A stretch of DNA of 64,000 bases, taken from assembly GCF_036492835.1 (NCBI RefSeq), contig NZ_AP025314.1:4382010-4446009 (forward strand), given 5' to 3'. Position 1 is the stretch's first letter, and every line of letters begins with the position of its first letter. A program made the position numbers and the translations under genes. Below the pieces are notes generated by a model that was given only the letters and a program-made list of their open reading frames with translations, was not told the DNA's origin and did no database searches. This document shows, one piece after another, positions 36,223 to 45,293 of the stretch. The stretch is from Fulvitalea axinellae. GTDB taxonomy: Bacteria; Bacteroidota; Bacteroidia; Cytophagales; Cyclobacteriaceae.

Positions 36223-38199
36223 TTAGCCGTTCATCGACAAAAGGAATTCGATATTGTCTTTGGTTCCTTTCATGCGCTCAAGCAGGAATTCCATAGATTC
36301 CTGCGAATTCATGTCGGACATAAACTTGCGGAGAATCCATACGCGCTGGAGTGTCTCGCGATCCATCAACAAATCCTCGCGACGAGTACCCGAAGCCGGA
36401 ACGTCGATCGCAGGGTAAATACGACGGTTCGAAAGCTTGCGGTCCAACTGGAGTTCCATGTTGCCCGTTCCTTTGAACTCTTCGAAGATCACTTCGTCCA
36501 TCTTCGAACCTGTTTCGATCAAAGCGGTGGCGATAATCGTCAACGATCCGCCTTCCTCAACGTTACGCGCGGCACCGAAGAAACGCTTAGGCTTGTGAAG
36601 CGCGTTTGCATCCACACCACCGGAAAGCACTTTACCCGACGACGGGATAACAGTGTTATAAGCGCGGGCCAAACGGGTAATCGAATCAAGCAAGATCACA
36701 ACATCGTGACCGCACTCTACCATACGCTTAGCTTTTTCGAGAACCATGCTCGATACCTTAACATGGCGATCGGCCTGCTCGTCGAAAGTAGATGACACAA
36801 CCTCGGCGTTTACGCTACGGGCCATGTCCGTCACTTCCTCAGGGCGTTCGTCAATGAGCAAGATCATCAAGTAAACCTCGGGGTGATTGGCCGCAACGGC
36901 ATTCGCTATTTGCTTCAGCAAAACAGTCTTACCTGTTTTAGGCTGGGCCACGATCATACCACGCTGACCTTTACCGATAGGAGCGAACAGGTCAAGAATC
37001 CTCGTAGAGTATTCGCTAGGCGTAGTAGTGAGGTTAAGTTTTTCTGTTGGAAAAAGCGGTGTAAGGTATTCGAAAGAAACCCTGTCGCGAATTTCTTCGG
37101 TGGTTTTTCCGTTTACGCTTTCCACGCGCAACAGCGCAAAGTACTTCTCTCCTTCTTTCGGCGGACGAATCTGGCCACGTACCGTATCACCTGTTTTCAG
37201 GCCAAACAGCTTAATCTGCGATGGACTAACATAGATATCGTCCGGGCTGGCGAGGTAGTTATAATCTGCTGAACGGAGGAATCCGTATCCGTCCTGCATG
37301 ATTTCCAATACGCCCTCATTAGAAATAAGGCCGTCAAATTCTTTAACGTTTCCGGCCTGCTGAGAATAGTTTCCCTGTCCGGACGGCGTTCTGCGACGCA
37401 CGGGAGTCGGCGCTGGCGCTGGCGTCGGTGTTGGTGCAGGTGCGTTTTCCTGGCTTTCAGGTTGTTGGCGCGAAGGTACGGTCGGCTCCGGTTTCTTTTC
37501 CTGCGACTCTTCTTTCTGCGACCAATCCGCCATGTTTACGTTCACCTCTCTGCGCGGAGGAATATTCGTAACAGGCTTTTCCTCAGCCATATTCTGGGCG
37601 GCTTTCGGCACAACTCTTCTTCTGATCTCGGATACCGGTTTGGCCGGTTCCGCTTTGTCTTCGGTTGTGGCCGGTGTCGGAGCCGGAGTGTCTACTACAG
37701 ACTTCCTTGCCGGGATCTTTGCTACAGGCTCTTCGGCGCGTGGCGCTTCCGGTTCTTTTTCCTGTTGCTTAGGCTTATTGGCGACAGCTCCGCTCGCCTC
37801 TTCCGTAAAGGATTTCAGCAAGTCAGTTCCGCCAGTGGCCGTTTTTGGTTTTGGTTTAGGCTTGGGCTTTGATTTCTGCTCAGCCTTTTTCTCCGGAGCT
37901 TTTTTTTCTATTACTTTCTTTTCTCCTTTATCCTTAGCTACATTCTCCCTTTTCGGAAGGTTACGTTTGCGAGGTGCGGGAGCTGGTTTATCATCGGTTG
38001 CCGGAGCGTTTTCAGGCTCTTTGGCAGCTGTCTCCTTTTTCTTTGGAAGTTTATCTTCGGGGGTAATAGCTTGTTGGTCAAGTATTTTGTATATCAACTC
38101 TTTTTTAGGGAGCCTTTTATAGTTTTTAAGACCTAATTCTTCAGCGATTTCCCGCAACTCAGACAGGAGACGCATGCTCAGTTCTTCGATATTGTACAT
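36223..38199 (-). CDS. rho: Transcription termination factor Rho with long N-terminal insertion
   Basis: A 658-residue Rho, against ~420 in E. coli. The Rho_N segment (LREIAEELGLKNYKRLPKKELIYKIL) is followed by ~230 residues of Lys/Pro/Glu/Ala-rich disordered sequence with basic KPKPKPK stretches. Then comes the RNA-binding domain (GVLEIMQDGYGFLRSADYNY, DIYVSPSQIKLFGLKTGD) and the ATPase (AQPKTGKTVLLKQIANAV, ILLDSITRLARAYN, GSLTIIATAL). The insertion is usual in Bacteroidota. ATG at 38199 (MYNIEELSM) is preferred to one 11 codons upstream. Confidence 0.95.
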   Translation of the reverse strand: MYNIEELSMRLLSELREIAEELGLKNYKRLPKKELIYKILDQQAITPEDKLPKKKETAAKEPENAPATDDKPAPAPRKRNLPKRENVAKDKGEKKVIEKKAPEKKAEQKSKPKPKPKPKTATGGTDLLKSFTEEASGAVANKPKQQEKEPEAPRAEEPVAKIPARKSVVDTPAPTPATTEDKAEPAKPVSEIRRRVVPKAAQNMAEEKPVTNIPPRREVNVNMADWSQKEESQEKKPEPTVPSRQQPESQENAPAPTPTPAPAPTPVRRRTPSGQGNYSQQAGNVKEFDGLISNEGVLEIMQDGYGFLRSADYNYLASPDDIYVSPSQIKLFGLKTGDTVRGQIRPPKEGEKYFALLRVESVNGKTTEEIRDRVSFEYLTPLFPTEKLNLTTTPSEYSTRILDLFAPIGKGQRGMIVAQPKTGKTVLLKQIANAVAANHPEVYLMILLIDERPEEVTDMARSVNAEVVSSTFDEQADRHVKVSSMVLEKAKRMVECGHDVVILLDSITRLARAYNTVIPSSGKVLSGGVDANALHKPKRFFGAARNVEEGGSLTIIATALIETGSKMDEVIFEEFKGTGNMELQLDRKLSNRRIYPAIDVPASGTRREDLLMDRETLQRVWILRKFMSDMNSQESMEFLLERMKGTKDNIEFLLSMNG

Positions 38200-38577
38200 A
38201 CTAAATGCGGAATAAATGATTTGATTTCTCAAACTGGGTGTTTACTTACCCGGTGGGAAACTGTGGTTTGAAATGATTTTTTGCTGGAATGAAAAATATC
38301 CGGTTTCGGATAGAAGGACAACGATGTAAGGCGTAGTTGTGTTCGCAAGTATAGGATATGTTTATCCAATAGTCAAGAGCTATATGCTTTTTTTACCGGC
38401 TCCATAACCCGCCCTGATTCGCTACATTACTGGACTTTATACAAGTATTTTGCCGCTTTTTCAACAGACTGCCCCGCCAGTTGCGAAACCTATGCGGAAA
38501 ACACGAACGGAGGCCCGTTTTTGTTTCCTCTGTTTTCTATTATTTCATAACTTGCAGATGACAATAAAGTCTGAAAC
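38200..38577. other. Intergenic region between divergent rho and serS
   Basis: Contains the candidate rho promoter at 38346-38377. No convincing serS promoter or coding sequence was seen. Confidence 0.5.
38346..38377 (-). promoter_or_regulatory. Candidate rho promoter
   Basis: Minus strand: CTTG (38377-38374), 20-bp spacer, TATACTTG (38353-38346). Each element differs from consensus by one base. It would give a leader of about 140 nt before the rho start. Confidence 0.5.
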
Positions 38578-39855
38578 ATGCTGCAAATCTCAGAAATAAG
38601 GGAAAACAAAGAGGATATCATCGCCAGCCTAAAGCTGAAACGATTCGAGAATCCTGAAGAAGCTCTCCAACGAGTATTGGAGCTGGACGACTCAAGACGC
38701 GCGCTCCAGTCCAAGCAAGACGCTGTGTTGGCGGAGTCGAAATCGCTGGCCCGGGAAATCGGAGCGCTGATGAAACAAGGCAAAAAAGCCGAAGCCGACG
38801 AGGTGAAGGCCCGGACTTCCTCGCTTAAGACGGAAGCCAAAAGCCTTGGCGAGGAACTCTCGCAAACCGAGGAGGACCTCAAGCAACAGCTCTACCGCAT
38901 CCCGAACTACCCGCACCCGTCCGTAAAGCCGGGCAACAGCGACGAGGACAACGAGGTAATTTCCGAACACGGAGAGATCCCATCGCTTCCCGAAGGCTCG
39001 AAACCCCACTGGGATTTGATCAAAGAATACGATATCGTTGATTTCGAACTCGGCAACAAAATCGCCGGAGCGGGATTCCCGGTATTCAAAGGACAGGGCG
39101 CTCGCCTACAGCGCGCCATGGTCAACTTCTTCCTCGACGAGGCCGTAAAGGCGGGTTACGCCGAAGTCCAGCCTCCGGTAGTGGTAAACGAAGCCTCTGG
39201 CGTAGCCACCGGACAGTTGCCCGACAAGGAAGGCCAGATGTACCAGCTCGTAAACGAGAACCTGTACCTGATCCCGACCGCCGAGGTGCCGATCACCAAC
39301 CTTTACCGCGACGTAATCGTGGACGCAAAAGACCTTCCGGTCAAAAACGTTGGCTTCACGCCTTGCTTCCGCCGCGAAGCGGGATCATGGGGAGCGCACG
39401 TCCGTGGCCTGAACCGCCTCCACCAATTCGACAAAGTGGAAATCGTTCAGATCACCAAGCCAGAGGATTCAGCCAAAGCGCATGAGGAAATGTGCGCTCA
39501 CGTTACGGGACTTCTCGAAAAGCTTAACCTTCCGTATCGCGTACTCCGTCTCTGCGGTGGCGACTTGACTTTCACTTCGCACCTTACTTTCGATATGGAA
39601 GTATACTCCGCCGGACAATGCAAATGGTTGGAGTGCAGCTCAATCAGTAACTTCCTGACATATCAGGCCAACAGGCTCAAGGTCCGCTACAAGAACGACA
39701 GCAAGAAAAACGAGCTTCTACACACGCTCAACGGTAGTGCCTTGGCATTGCCGAGAATCATCGCCGCGTTGTTGGAGAACAACCAGACACCGGAAGGCAT
39801 CAAGATCCCTGAGGTTTTGGTTCCGTACACCGGCTTCGATATGATTACAAAATAA
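38578..39855 (+). CDS. serS: Seryl-tRNA synthetase
   Basis: A 425-residue class II synthetase. The N-terminal ~110 residues form the tRNA-binding coiled-coil arm. TGQLPDKEGQMYQL, LIPTAEVPITNLY, FRREAGSWGAHVRGLNRLHQFDKVE (motif 2) and NGSALALPRIIAALLENNQ (motif 3) are diagnostic. Complete and of normal length. Convergent with proS across two terminators. Confidence 0.97.
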   Translation: MLQISEIRENKEDIIASLKLKRFENPEEALQRVLELDDSRRALQSKQDAVLAESKSLAREIGALMKQGKKAEADEVKARTSSLKTEAKSLGEELSQTEEDLKQQLYRIPNYPHPSVKPGNSDEDNEVISEHGEIPSLPEGSKPHWDLIKEYDIVDFELGNKIAGAGFPVFKGQGARLQRAMVNFFLDEAVKAGYAEVQPPVVVNEASGVATGQLPDKEGQMYQLVNENLYLIPTAEVPITNLYRDVIVDAKDLPVKNVGFTPCFRREAGSWGAHVRGLNRLHQFDKVEIVQITKPEDSAKAHEEMCAHVTGLLEKLNLPYRVLRLCGGDLTFTSHLTFDMEVYSAGQCKWLECSSISNFLTYQANRLKVRYKNDSKKNELLHTLNGSALALPRIIAALLENNQTPEGIKIPEVLVPYTGFDMITK

Positions 39856-39891
39856 GGCAAACACAAAGGGCTTTCGCCCCGGTTTATATAC

Positions 39892-39930
39892 AAAGAGGCT
39901 GTCTCAAACACACGAGACAGCCTCTTTTTT
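39892..39930 (+). terminator. serS terminator
   Basis: GAGGCTGTCTC and GAGACAGCCTC form an 11-bp stem followed by six T. Confidence 0.9.
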
Positions 39931-39967
39931 CGCCCCAACTAAAAAGCCAACTTCTTTTCGCATAAAT

Positions 39968-39995
39968 AAAAACGGCCCCAAGCGGAGCCGTTTTC
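39968..39995 (-). terminator. proS terminator
   Basis: AAAACGGC pairs with GCCGTTTT; the minus-strand RNA ends in a T-rich tract. It lies ~125 bp past the proS stop. Confidence 0.65.
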
Positions 39996-40117
39996 GTTTT
40001 ACAATATCTATTTCAAAGGAACTATTAAAGAATAGCCTCCTTATCCGGATCTCAGGTTCAAGTCACACTTATCGGCTTAGTGCCCAACACGTAATGCCTG
40101 ATACCCAAGACCGCCAA

Positions 40118-41593
40118 TTAATACGCTTTCGCGAACAATACTCTACGCTTCGATGGCTTGCCTGTCAATACGCAAACGCCATCCTCGTCCTCGGCGTCCA
40201 ACGGAATACAACGGATCGTGGCTTTGGTCAAGTCCTTGATCTTGTCCTCGGTCTCGTTTGTGCCGTCCCAGTGTGCAGATATAAATCCGCCCTTGTTCTT
40301 GAGCACGTCCTTGAACTCGTCCCAAGTGTCAACTTTCGTGATATGCTCGTCACGGTAAGTTTTAGCCTTGTTATAGATATTCTCCTGAATCTCCGCCAAC
40401 AAGTTCTCAACGTAAGTCTCAACGCCTTCGGCTTGAACAAACTCTTTGGTCAAAGTATCGCGGCGGGCAACCTCGACCGTTCCTTTTTCCAAATCTTTCG
40501 GTCCGATACCGATACGAACAGGAACACCTTTCAATTCCCACTCAGCGAATTTGAAGCCCGGCTTATGCGTAGTTCTGTTATCGTATTTTACGCTGATTCC
40601 TTTAGCCTTAAGCTCTTTTACGATACGGTCGGCCTCGGCGCTGATCTTTTCGAATTCCTCATCCTTGCGGAAAATCGGAACGATCACAACCTGAATAGGA
40701 GCCAACTGAGGAGGAAGCACCAAACCTTGGTCATCGCTGTGCGCCATGATCAACGCGCCCATCAAACGGGTACTTACGCCCCATGACGTTCCCCAAACCA
40801 TTTCGAGCTTACCTTCCTTATCGGCGAACTTCACGTCAAAAGCCTTGGCGAAATTCTGGCCGAGGAAGTGAGAAGTACCGGCCTGCAAAGCTTTTCCGTC
40901 CTGCATCAAAGCCTCGATACAGTAAGTGTCAACGGCTCCGGCAAAGCGCTCTTGCTCGGTTTTAACACCTTTGATTACCGGAACGCCCAAAGTCTTCTCG
41001 GCGAAATCAGCGTAGATGTCAAGGATAAGCTTAGTCTCGTCGATAGCTTCCTGCTTGGTGGCGTGGGCGGTGTGCCCTTCTTGCCACAGGAATTCGGCCG
41101 TACGGAGGAAAAGGCGGGTACGCATTTCCCAACGGACCACGTTAGCCCACTGGTTGCAAAGGATTGGCAAGTCACGGTACGACTGGATCCAGTTTTTGTA
41201 TGTGTTCCAAATCACGGTCTCCGAAGTCGGGCGAACAATAAGCTCCTCTTCGAGCTTAGCTTCCGGGTCTACCACTACGCCACTTCCGTCTTCGGCATTC
41301 TTCAAACGGTAGTGAGTCACCACGGCGCATTCCTTGGCGAAACCTTCAACGTGGTCGGCTTCCTTGCTCAGGTAAGACTTCGGGATGAACAACGGGAAAT
41401 AAGCGTTCACGTGTCCTGTCTCCTTGAACATATCGTCCAAAGTACGCTGCATTTTTTCCCAGATGGAAAAACCGTAAGGCTTGATGACCATGCATCCCCT
41501 TACGGCCGAATTCTCGGCCAAATCGGCCCTTTTGACCAGCTCGTTGTACCAAGCGGAGTAGTCATCGCTTCTTTTTGGCAATCCTTTGCTCAT
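40118..41593 (-). CDS. proS: Prolyl-tRNA synthetase, eukaryote/archaeon-like type
   Basis: A 491-residue class II synthetase. RGCMVIKPYGFSIWEKMQ, LIVRPTSETVIWNTYKNW (motif), LPILCNQWANVVRWEMRTRLFLRTAEFLWQEGHTAHAT and GTSHFLGQNFAKAFDVKF are typical. There is no large editing insertion between motifs 2 and 3, and the C-terminus ends in an aromatic residue (FAKAY), both features of the type 3 (archaeal/eukaryotic-like) ProS. Confidence 0.95.
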   Translation of the reverse strand: MSKGLPKRSDDYSAWYNELVKRADLAENSAVRGCMVIKPYGFSIWEKMQRTLDDMFKETGHVNAYFPLFIPKSYLSKEADHVEGFAKECAVVTHYRLKNAEDGSGVVVDPEAKLEEELIVRPTSETVIWNTYKNWIQSYRDLPILCNQWANVVRWEMRTRLFLRTAEFLWQEGHTAHATKQEAIDETKLILDIYADFAEKTLGVPVIKGVKTEQERFAGAVDTYCIEALMQDGKALQAGTSHFLGQNFAKAFDVKFADKEGKLEMVWGTSWGVSTRLMGALIMAHSDDQGLVLPPQLAPIQVVIVPIFRKDEEFEKISAEADRIVKELKAKGISVKYDNRTTHKPGFKFAEWELKGVPVRIGIGPKDLEKGTVEVARRDTLTKEFVQAEGVETYVENLLAEIQENIYNKAKTYRDEHITKVDTWDEFKDVLKNKGGFISAHWDGTNETEDKIKDLTKATIRCIPLDAEDEDGVCVLTGKPSKRRVLFAKAY

Positions 41594-41944
41594 GACAATC
41601 TATATTTTTTGATTCGATTCTTCGTTTTTAACTATAACAGTCACACATACGCAACCCCGGGCATTAATTTCGCGTCTAGTATGTAAGGATGTGAGATAAT
41701 CCCTACGTAATAACGGAAAAAGGCTAACCCCAAGAAAGCATCGACCAGAGACAAACAAGGAAAAAGCCTTTCATTTCCACGATATTACGGCTATTTTTAG
41801 CCGTTCGGACGTTATAGTCCTAACAGGTTGCCTCTAGGTGCCGGCTATTTTGGAAAAACACAAATATAAGTGATTCTCCATTGATAATTAAGCCGGATCG
41901 TTCGATGTTTCGCATAAGGACAGAACCCAAACGAAAGGATTGAG
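41594..41944. other. Intergenic region between divergent proS and the Ser/Arg-rich protein gene
   Basis: Non-coding. An isolated TATATTTG on the minus strand (41868-41861) and a TAatTTCG at ~41665 on the plus strand resemble -7 elements but lack well-spaced partners. Confidence 0.4.
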
Positions 41945-43294
41945 ATGAAACCGACCCACTTATTTTCGATAACACTGATGGCGATCCTGTCCTTGGTGTT
42001 ATTCCACGGCCAAGCGACGGCCCAAGGAGAGTACGACGATATGTACTTCAACTCGAAAGATCGCCAAAAGGCGAAAGCCATCAAGATATCACAAAGGGAG
42101 CAAGCGCTTTCCAACACGGCGTACGCCTCTTCCAAAACCTACAGTACCGACGAAAACTACTCGGCCCGTACCGTAGACCCAAACTTGATCGAGAGATACA
42201 AGCGCCAGGCTTTGGCCCAGGACTCGCTAGCCTTCGTCGCCAATTTAGACACGCTTGACGACACCTCCGACTACAGCGAACTTTTCAGCGCCGCCGATTA
42301 CGTAATGAGCGAAGAGACTTATAAAAAGTACGGCGATAAAAAGGAAGTGGCCTCCGAAAGACGCCCTCAACGGAACAATTGGGTTCAGCCTAACTTCTCC
42401 TTTGGCTTTGGCTACGCCACAGGTCCTTGGGGATGGAGTATGGGCCCGACATGGAGTTATGGCGTTCGTTGGGGAAGCCCTTATTACGGAGCCTACGATC
42501 CATTCTACGATCCGTTCTACAACCCTTGGTACGGCCCATGGGGACCGGCTTACGCATATGGCTGGCACCACAACCGCTATCGTTACGGATATCCGCATTA
42601 TGGTTACGGAAATGGCAACGTGATTATCGTAAATCCAGAGAATGGCGGCAACAGCAGGAGAATTGTCAGGGGATCGGCCCCTTCACGCGGAGGGTCTACA
42701 GGTTATATCCCCGCCAGCAGTAGCAGAAGAGGCAGAAGCGAAGTCACCGGGCTTAGAAGTAGCAGAACATCTTCCCGCAGTTCCATTTCAAATTCTTCAA
42801 GCAGAATGTCGAGGTCCGCGTCTCCGAATGTGAGAAGCTCCAGATCGTCTTCACGCTCGCGTAATTATGCCGCCACCCAGAACGAGTATTTCCAAAGAAG
42901 CCAAGGTGCGTTACCAAGAACATCGGGTAGCCGAAGCCGCATAGCCAACTCATCGAGCAGAAGCTCTAGAAGCGCTGGCAATTCGGGTCGTTACAGCTCT
43001 TCGGTCAGGAAAACAATGCCGGCTGTACAGCCTAGCAGGTCGTCTTCAAGCGGTTCGAGAAGCTACTCCTCACCAAGAAGCAGAAGCACTTCCAGAAGTT
43101 ATTCTAATTCCGGTTCAAGGTCATATTCTTCAGGAAGCAATTACTCAGGCTCAAGATCTTCTTATTCCAGAAGTTCCTCTTCAGGTTCACGTTCTTCCTA
43201 CTCAAGAAGTCGCTCTTCGGGCTCCTCGTCCAGATCGTCTTCTAGATCTTCGGGAAGCAGTAGCAGAAGCTCTTCCAGAAGCCGAGGAAACTAA
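41945..43294 (+). CDS. Exported protein with aromatic/Gly-rich core and long Ser/Arg-rich tail
   Basis: A 449-residue protein, not recognised as a family. Signal peptide to ~27 (GQATAQG); a charged helical region (~30-140); a Trp/Tyr/Gly/Pro-rich segment (~148-225, with DPFYDPFYNPWYGPWGP); then ~190 residues (258-449) almost entirely of Ser and Arg with RS/SRS repeats and scattered Tyr. The tail is in frame to the stop, with varied Ser codons, so it is not a simple nucleotide repeat. The tail should be disordered and strongly basic. It might bind nucleic acid, LPS or other anionic surface polymers; this is a guess. Confidence 0.75.
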   Translation: MKPTHLFSITLMAILSLVLFHGQATAQGEYDDMYFNSKDRQKAKAIKISQREQALSNTAYASSKTYSTDENYSARTVDPNLIERYKRQALAQDSLAFVANLDTLDDTSDYSELFSAADYVMSEETYKKYGDKKEVASERRPQRNNWVQPNFSFGFGYATGPWGWSMGPTWSYGVRWGSPYYGAYDPFYDPFYNPWYGPWGPAYAYGWHHNRYRYGYPHYGYGNGNVIIVNPENGGNSRRIVRGSAPSRGGSTGYIPASSSRRGRSEVTGLRSSRTSSRSSISNSSSRMSRSASPNVRSSRSSSRSRNYAATQNEYFQRSQGALPRTSGSRSRIANSSSRSSRSAGNSGRYSSSVRKTMPAVQPSRSSSSGSRSYSSPRSRSTSRSYSNSGSRSYSSGSNYSGSRSSYSRSSSSGSRSSYSRSRSSGSSSRSSSRSSGSSSRSSSRSRGN

Positions 43295-43311
43295 ACCCAA
43301 GCGTCTCAAAA

Positions 43312-43331
43312 CCTAGCTTCATGAAGCTAGG
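43312..43331. repeat. Perfect 20-bp palindrome
   Basis: CCTAGCTTC-AT-GAAGCTAGG, 18 bp after the Ser/Arg-rich gene stop. It has no T-run, so it could be an mRNA-stabilising hairpin or a protein site; the terminator comes 40 bp later. Confidence 0.7.
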
Positions 43332-43369
43332 CCAGAAAATTTCCGGTCGGTTTCCATTAGTCATCAATA

Positions 43370-43411
43370 AAAACAGGAAAGCGAAACAAATCGGTTTCCT
43401 GTTTTCTTTTT
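43370..43411 (+). terminator. Terminator after the Ser/Arg-rich gene
   Basis: AAAACAGGAAA pairs with TTTCCTGTTTT over 11 bp, followed by CTTTTTC. Confidence 0.8.
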
Positions 43412-43601
43412 CAACAACGCAAAGACGCCACAGCCTCTCACAGGGAATGTTCTTTGCCTACCAATCTTACGGATCTAAACTTTTCCGTACCCGTCATAAT
43501 GAAAACGTTTTCTCAAGCCTTTTTTCCAGAAAGAAAAGGTCCAAGTAGGGAATTGGCTCAACGCCAAACGAGCAAGTAAAATCAGTAAAGAGTGTGTGAT
43601 T

Positions 43602-45215
43602 ATGAGAAAGCTATTTTTGCTATTTATACTTAACGTTTCGATTCTAGGAACCGAAGCCTTCGGCCAATACGTTGACAGGGCCTTCGACTTCAGCAAAACA
43701 ACACAAGGAGGTTCGGCCCGGATCTCTGCGATGGGCGGTGCCCAAACAGCCATCGGCGGCGATATCAGCGCGGCGGTGTCCAACCCCGCCGGTCTAGGTT
43801 TCTTCCGCCGTTCGGAAGCCACGATAAGCCTTGGGCTCGGCTTCGGCAATATATCCACGGACTACCTGGGCAACGGAACCGACAAACGCAGAACGACATT
43901 CAACGTCCCGCAACTGGGCGTCGTTATCAACAATACTTTGGACGATCTCGTTGACAGCGACTGGCGAGGCGGCTCTTTCGCCATTTCCTTCTCCAGAGTC
44001 AACGACTTCAACAGCACTATAAACTATTCAGGGCTGAACACCGTCACGGACATCAACGATTTCTTTATCCAAAACAACGGATTCTACACGGACTTGGCCC
44101 GGGGCGCTTTTGTTCTTGACCGCTACGATTTCAAACCCAAGGCGGGACAGACCAACATCCCGGTTTATCAGGACATCAACAGGCTTTATCCCGGTGACGT
44201 GCCGAACGACCAGTACCCTACCAGACAAGAAGAAACCATCGAGACATCAGGAAGCACCTACAAATGGAACTTCTCCTATGGCGGAAACTACAAGGACATC
44301 CTTTTCGCCGGTATAGGCGTAGGGCTGAATTTCCTCGACTACGAGCGAACAAGCACATTCAACGAGCAGTACCAAGACCAAGCGCTTCAAAACCAAACCC
44401 TCTCCGAAAACTACACAAACAACGGCGTGGGAATTGACGCAACCTTGGGCATCATCGCCAAGCCGACACCCGAGCTTAACTTGGGACTCAGCTTTACCAG
44501 CCCGAGCGTGTATTGGCTAAACGAGGAATCGGACGCTAGGCTCGACGCCAGCTACAGGGAAGGGACAAAGTACACTTACGGCCAGTTTGTAGACGAAGAC
44601 CAATACGTTGAGGCTTTCAGGTATGTAGCCTCAGGGGAGACACCCGGCGAGACAATCACTCTTGGTAACGAGTTTTCGGAAAGTCCCATTTACGAATCCA
44701 AATGGACCCTTTACACTCCGCTGAAAGTTTCGTTAGGCGCCGCGTATTTCTTCAAGAAGCGGGGCTTTATCACCGCCGATATTGACTGGGTCAATTACGC
44801 CCAGACGCGGGTGGAGTCGAATGACTTCGAAACGGACGGCATCAACGACCAGATCGACGACACATACCAAACCGCCGTCAACTACAGAATAGGCGGCGAG
44901 TACCGCCTCAACATTTTCCGCTTCAGGGCTGGGTACGCCCACCAAGGCAACCCTATCAAAAAGGAAGCTAGCGACTTCGACTATTCAAGGAGCCAAGTAA
45001 CCTTCGGTGCCGGCGTACGCGACAAAACTTGGTATGTTGACTTGGCCATCATTAGCGACAAGTACAAAACATTGCACTCGCCTTACAGTATCCAAAACGA
45101 AACGATCACATTTCCCGGTGTAGGAAGCCGTGACATTTACACTACGGATACGCCCTTCGCCTTTAGCGACCACAGCGACCTGAACTTCAAGGTAACCGCC
45201 GGTTTCTTCTTCTAG
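43602..45215 (+). CDS. FadL/OmpP1-like outer-membrane beta-barrel protein
   Basis: A 537-residue exported protein: signal peptide MRKLFLLFILNVSILGTEAFGQ, then ARISAMGGAQTAIGGDISAAVSNPAGLGFFRRSEATISLG, the N-terminal hatch signature of OmpP1/FadL proteins in Bacteroidota. The rest alternates amphipathic strands and ends in the barrel-closing NFKVTAGFFF (terminal Phe). Likely a channel for hydrophobic compounds; substrate unknown. ATG at 43602 is preferred to a GTG two codons upstream. Confidence 0.85.
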   Translation: MRKLFLLFILNVSILGTEAFGQYVDRAFDFSKTTQGGSARISAMGGAQTAIGGDISAAVSNPAGLGFFRRSEATISLGLGFGNISTDYLGNGTDKRRTTFNVPQLGVVINNTLDDLVDSDWRGGSFAISFSRVNDFNSTINYSGLNTVTDINDFFIQNNGFYTDLARGAFVLDRYDFKPKAGQTNIPVYQDINRLYPGDVPNDQYPTRQEETIETSGSTYKWNFSYGGNYKDILFAGIGVGLNFLDYERTSTFNEQYQDQALQNQTLSENYTNNGVGIDATLGIIAKPTPELNLGLSFTSPSVYWLNEESDARLDASYREGTKYTYGQFVDEDQYVEAFRYVASGETPGETITLGNEFSESPIYESKWTLYTPLKVSLGAAYFFKKRGFITADIDWVNYAQTRVESNDFETDGINDQIDDTYQTAVNYRIGGEYRLNIFRFRAGYAHQGNPIKKEASDFDYSRSQVTFGAGVRDKTWYVDLAIISDKYKTLHSPYSIQNETITFPGVGSRDIYTTDTPFAFSDHSDLNFKVTAGFFF

Positions 45216-45236
45216 ACCAAAAACACATACTCGTTA

Positions 45237-45279
45237 TAAAAGAGAAAGCCTCCCCAGTACAGGGAGGCTTTCTCTTTTC
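45237..45279 (+). terminator. Terminator of the FadL-like gene
   Basis: AGAGAAAGCCTCCC (45241-45254) pairs with GGGAGGCTTTCTCT (45262-45275) over 14 bp, ending in TTTT. Confidence 0.9.
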
Positions 45280-45293
45280 CCAAAATCTCAAAA

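Larger units (their letters stand above)
43295..43601. other. Intergenic region with two hairpins
   Basis: Contains a perfect 20-bp palindrome (43312-43331) and a terminator (43370-43411). The remaining ~190 bp before the barrel gene shows no clear promoter. Confidence 0.6.
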
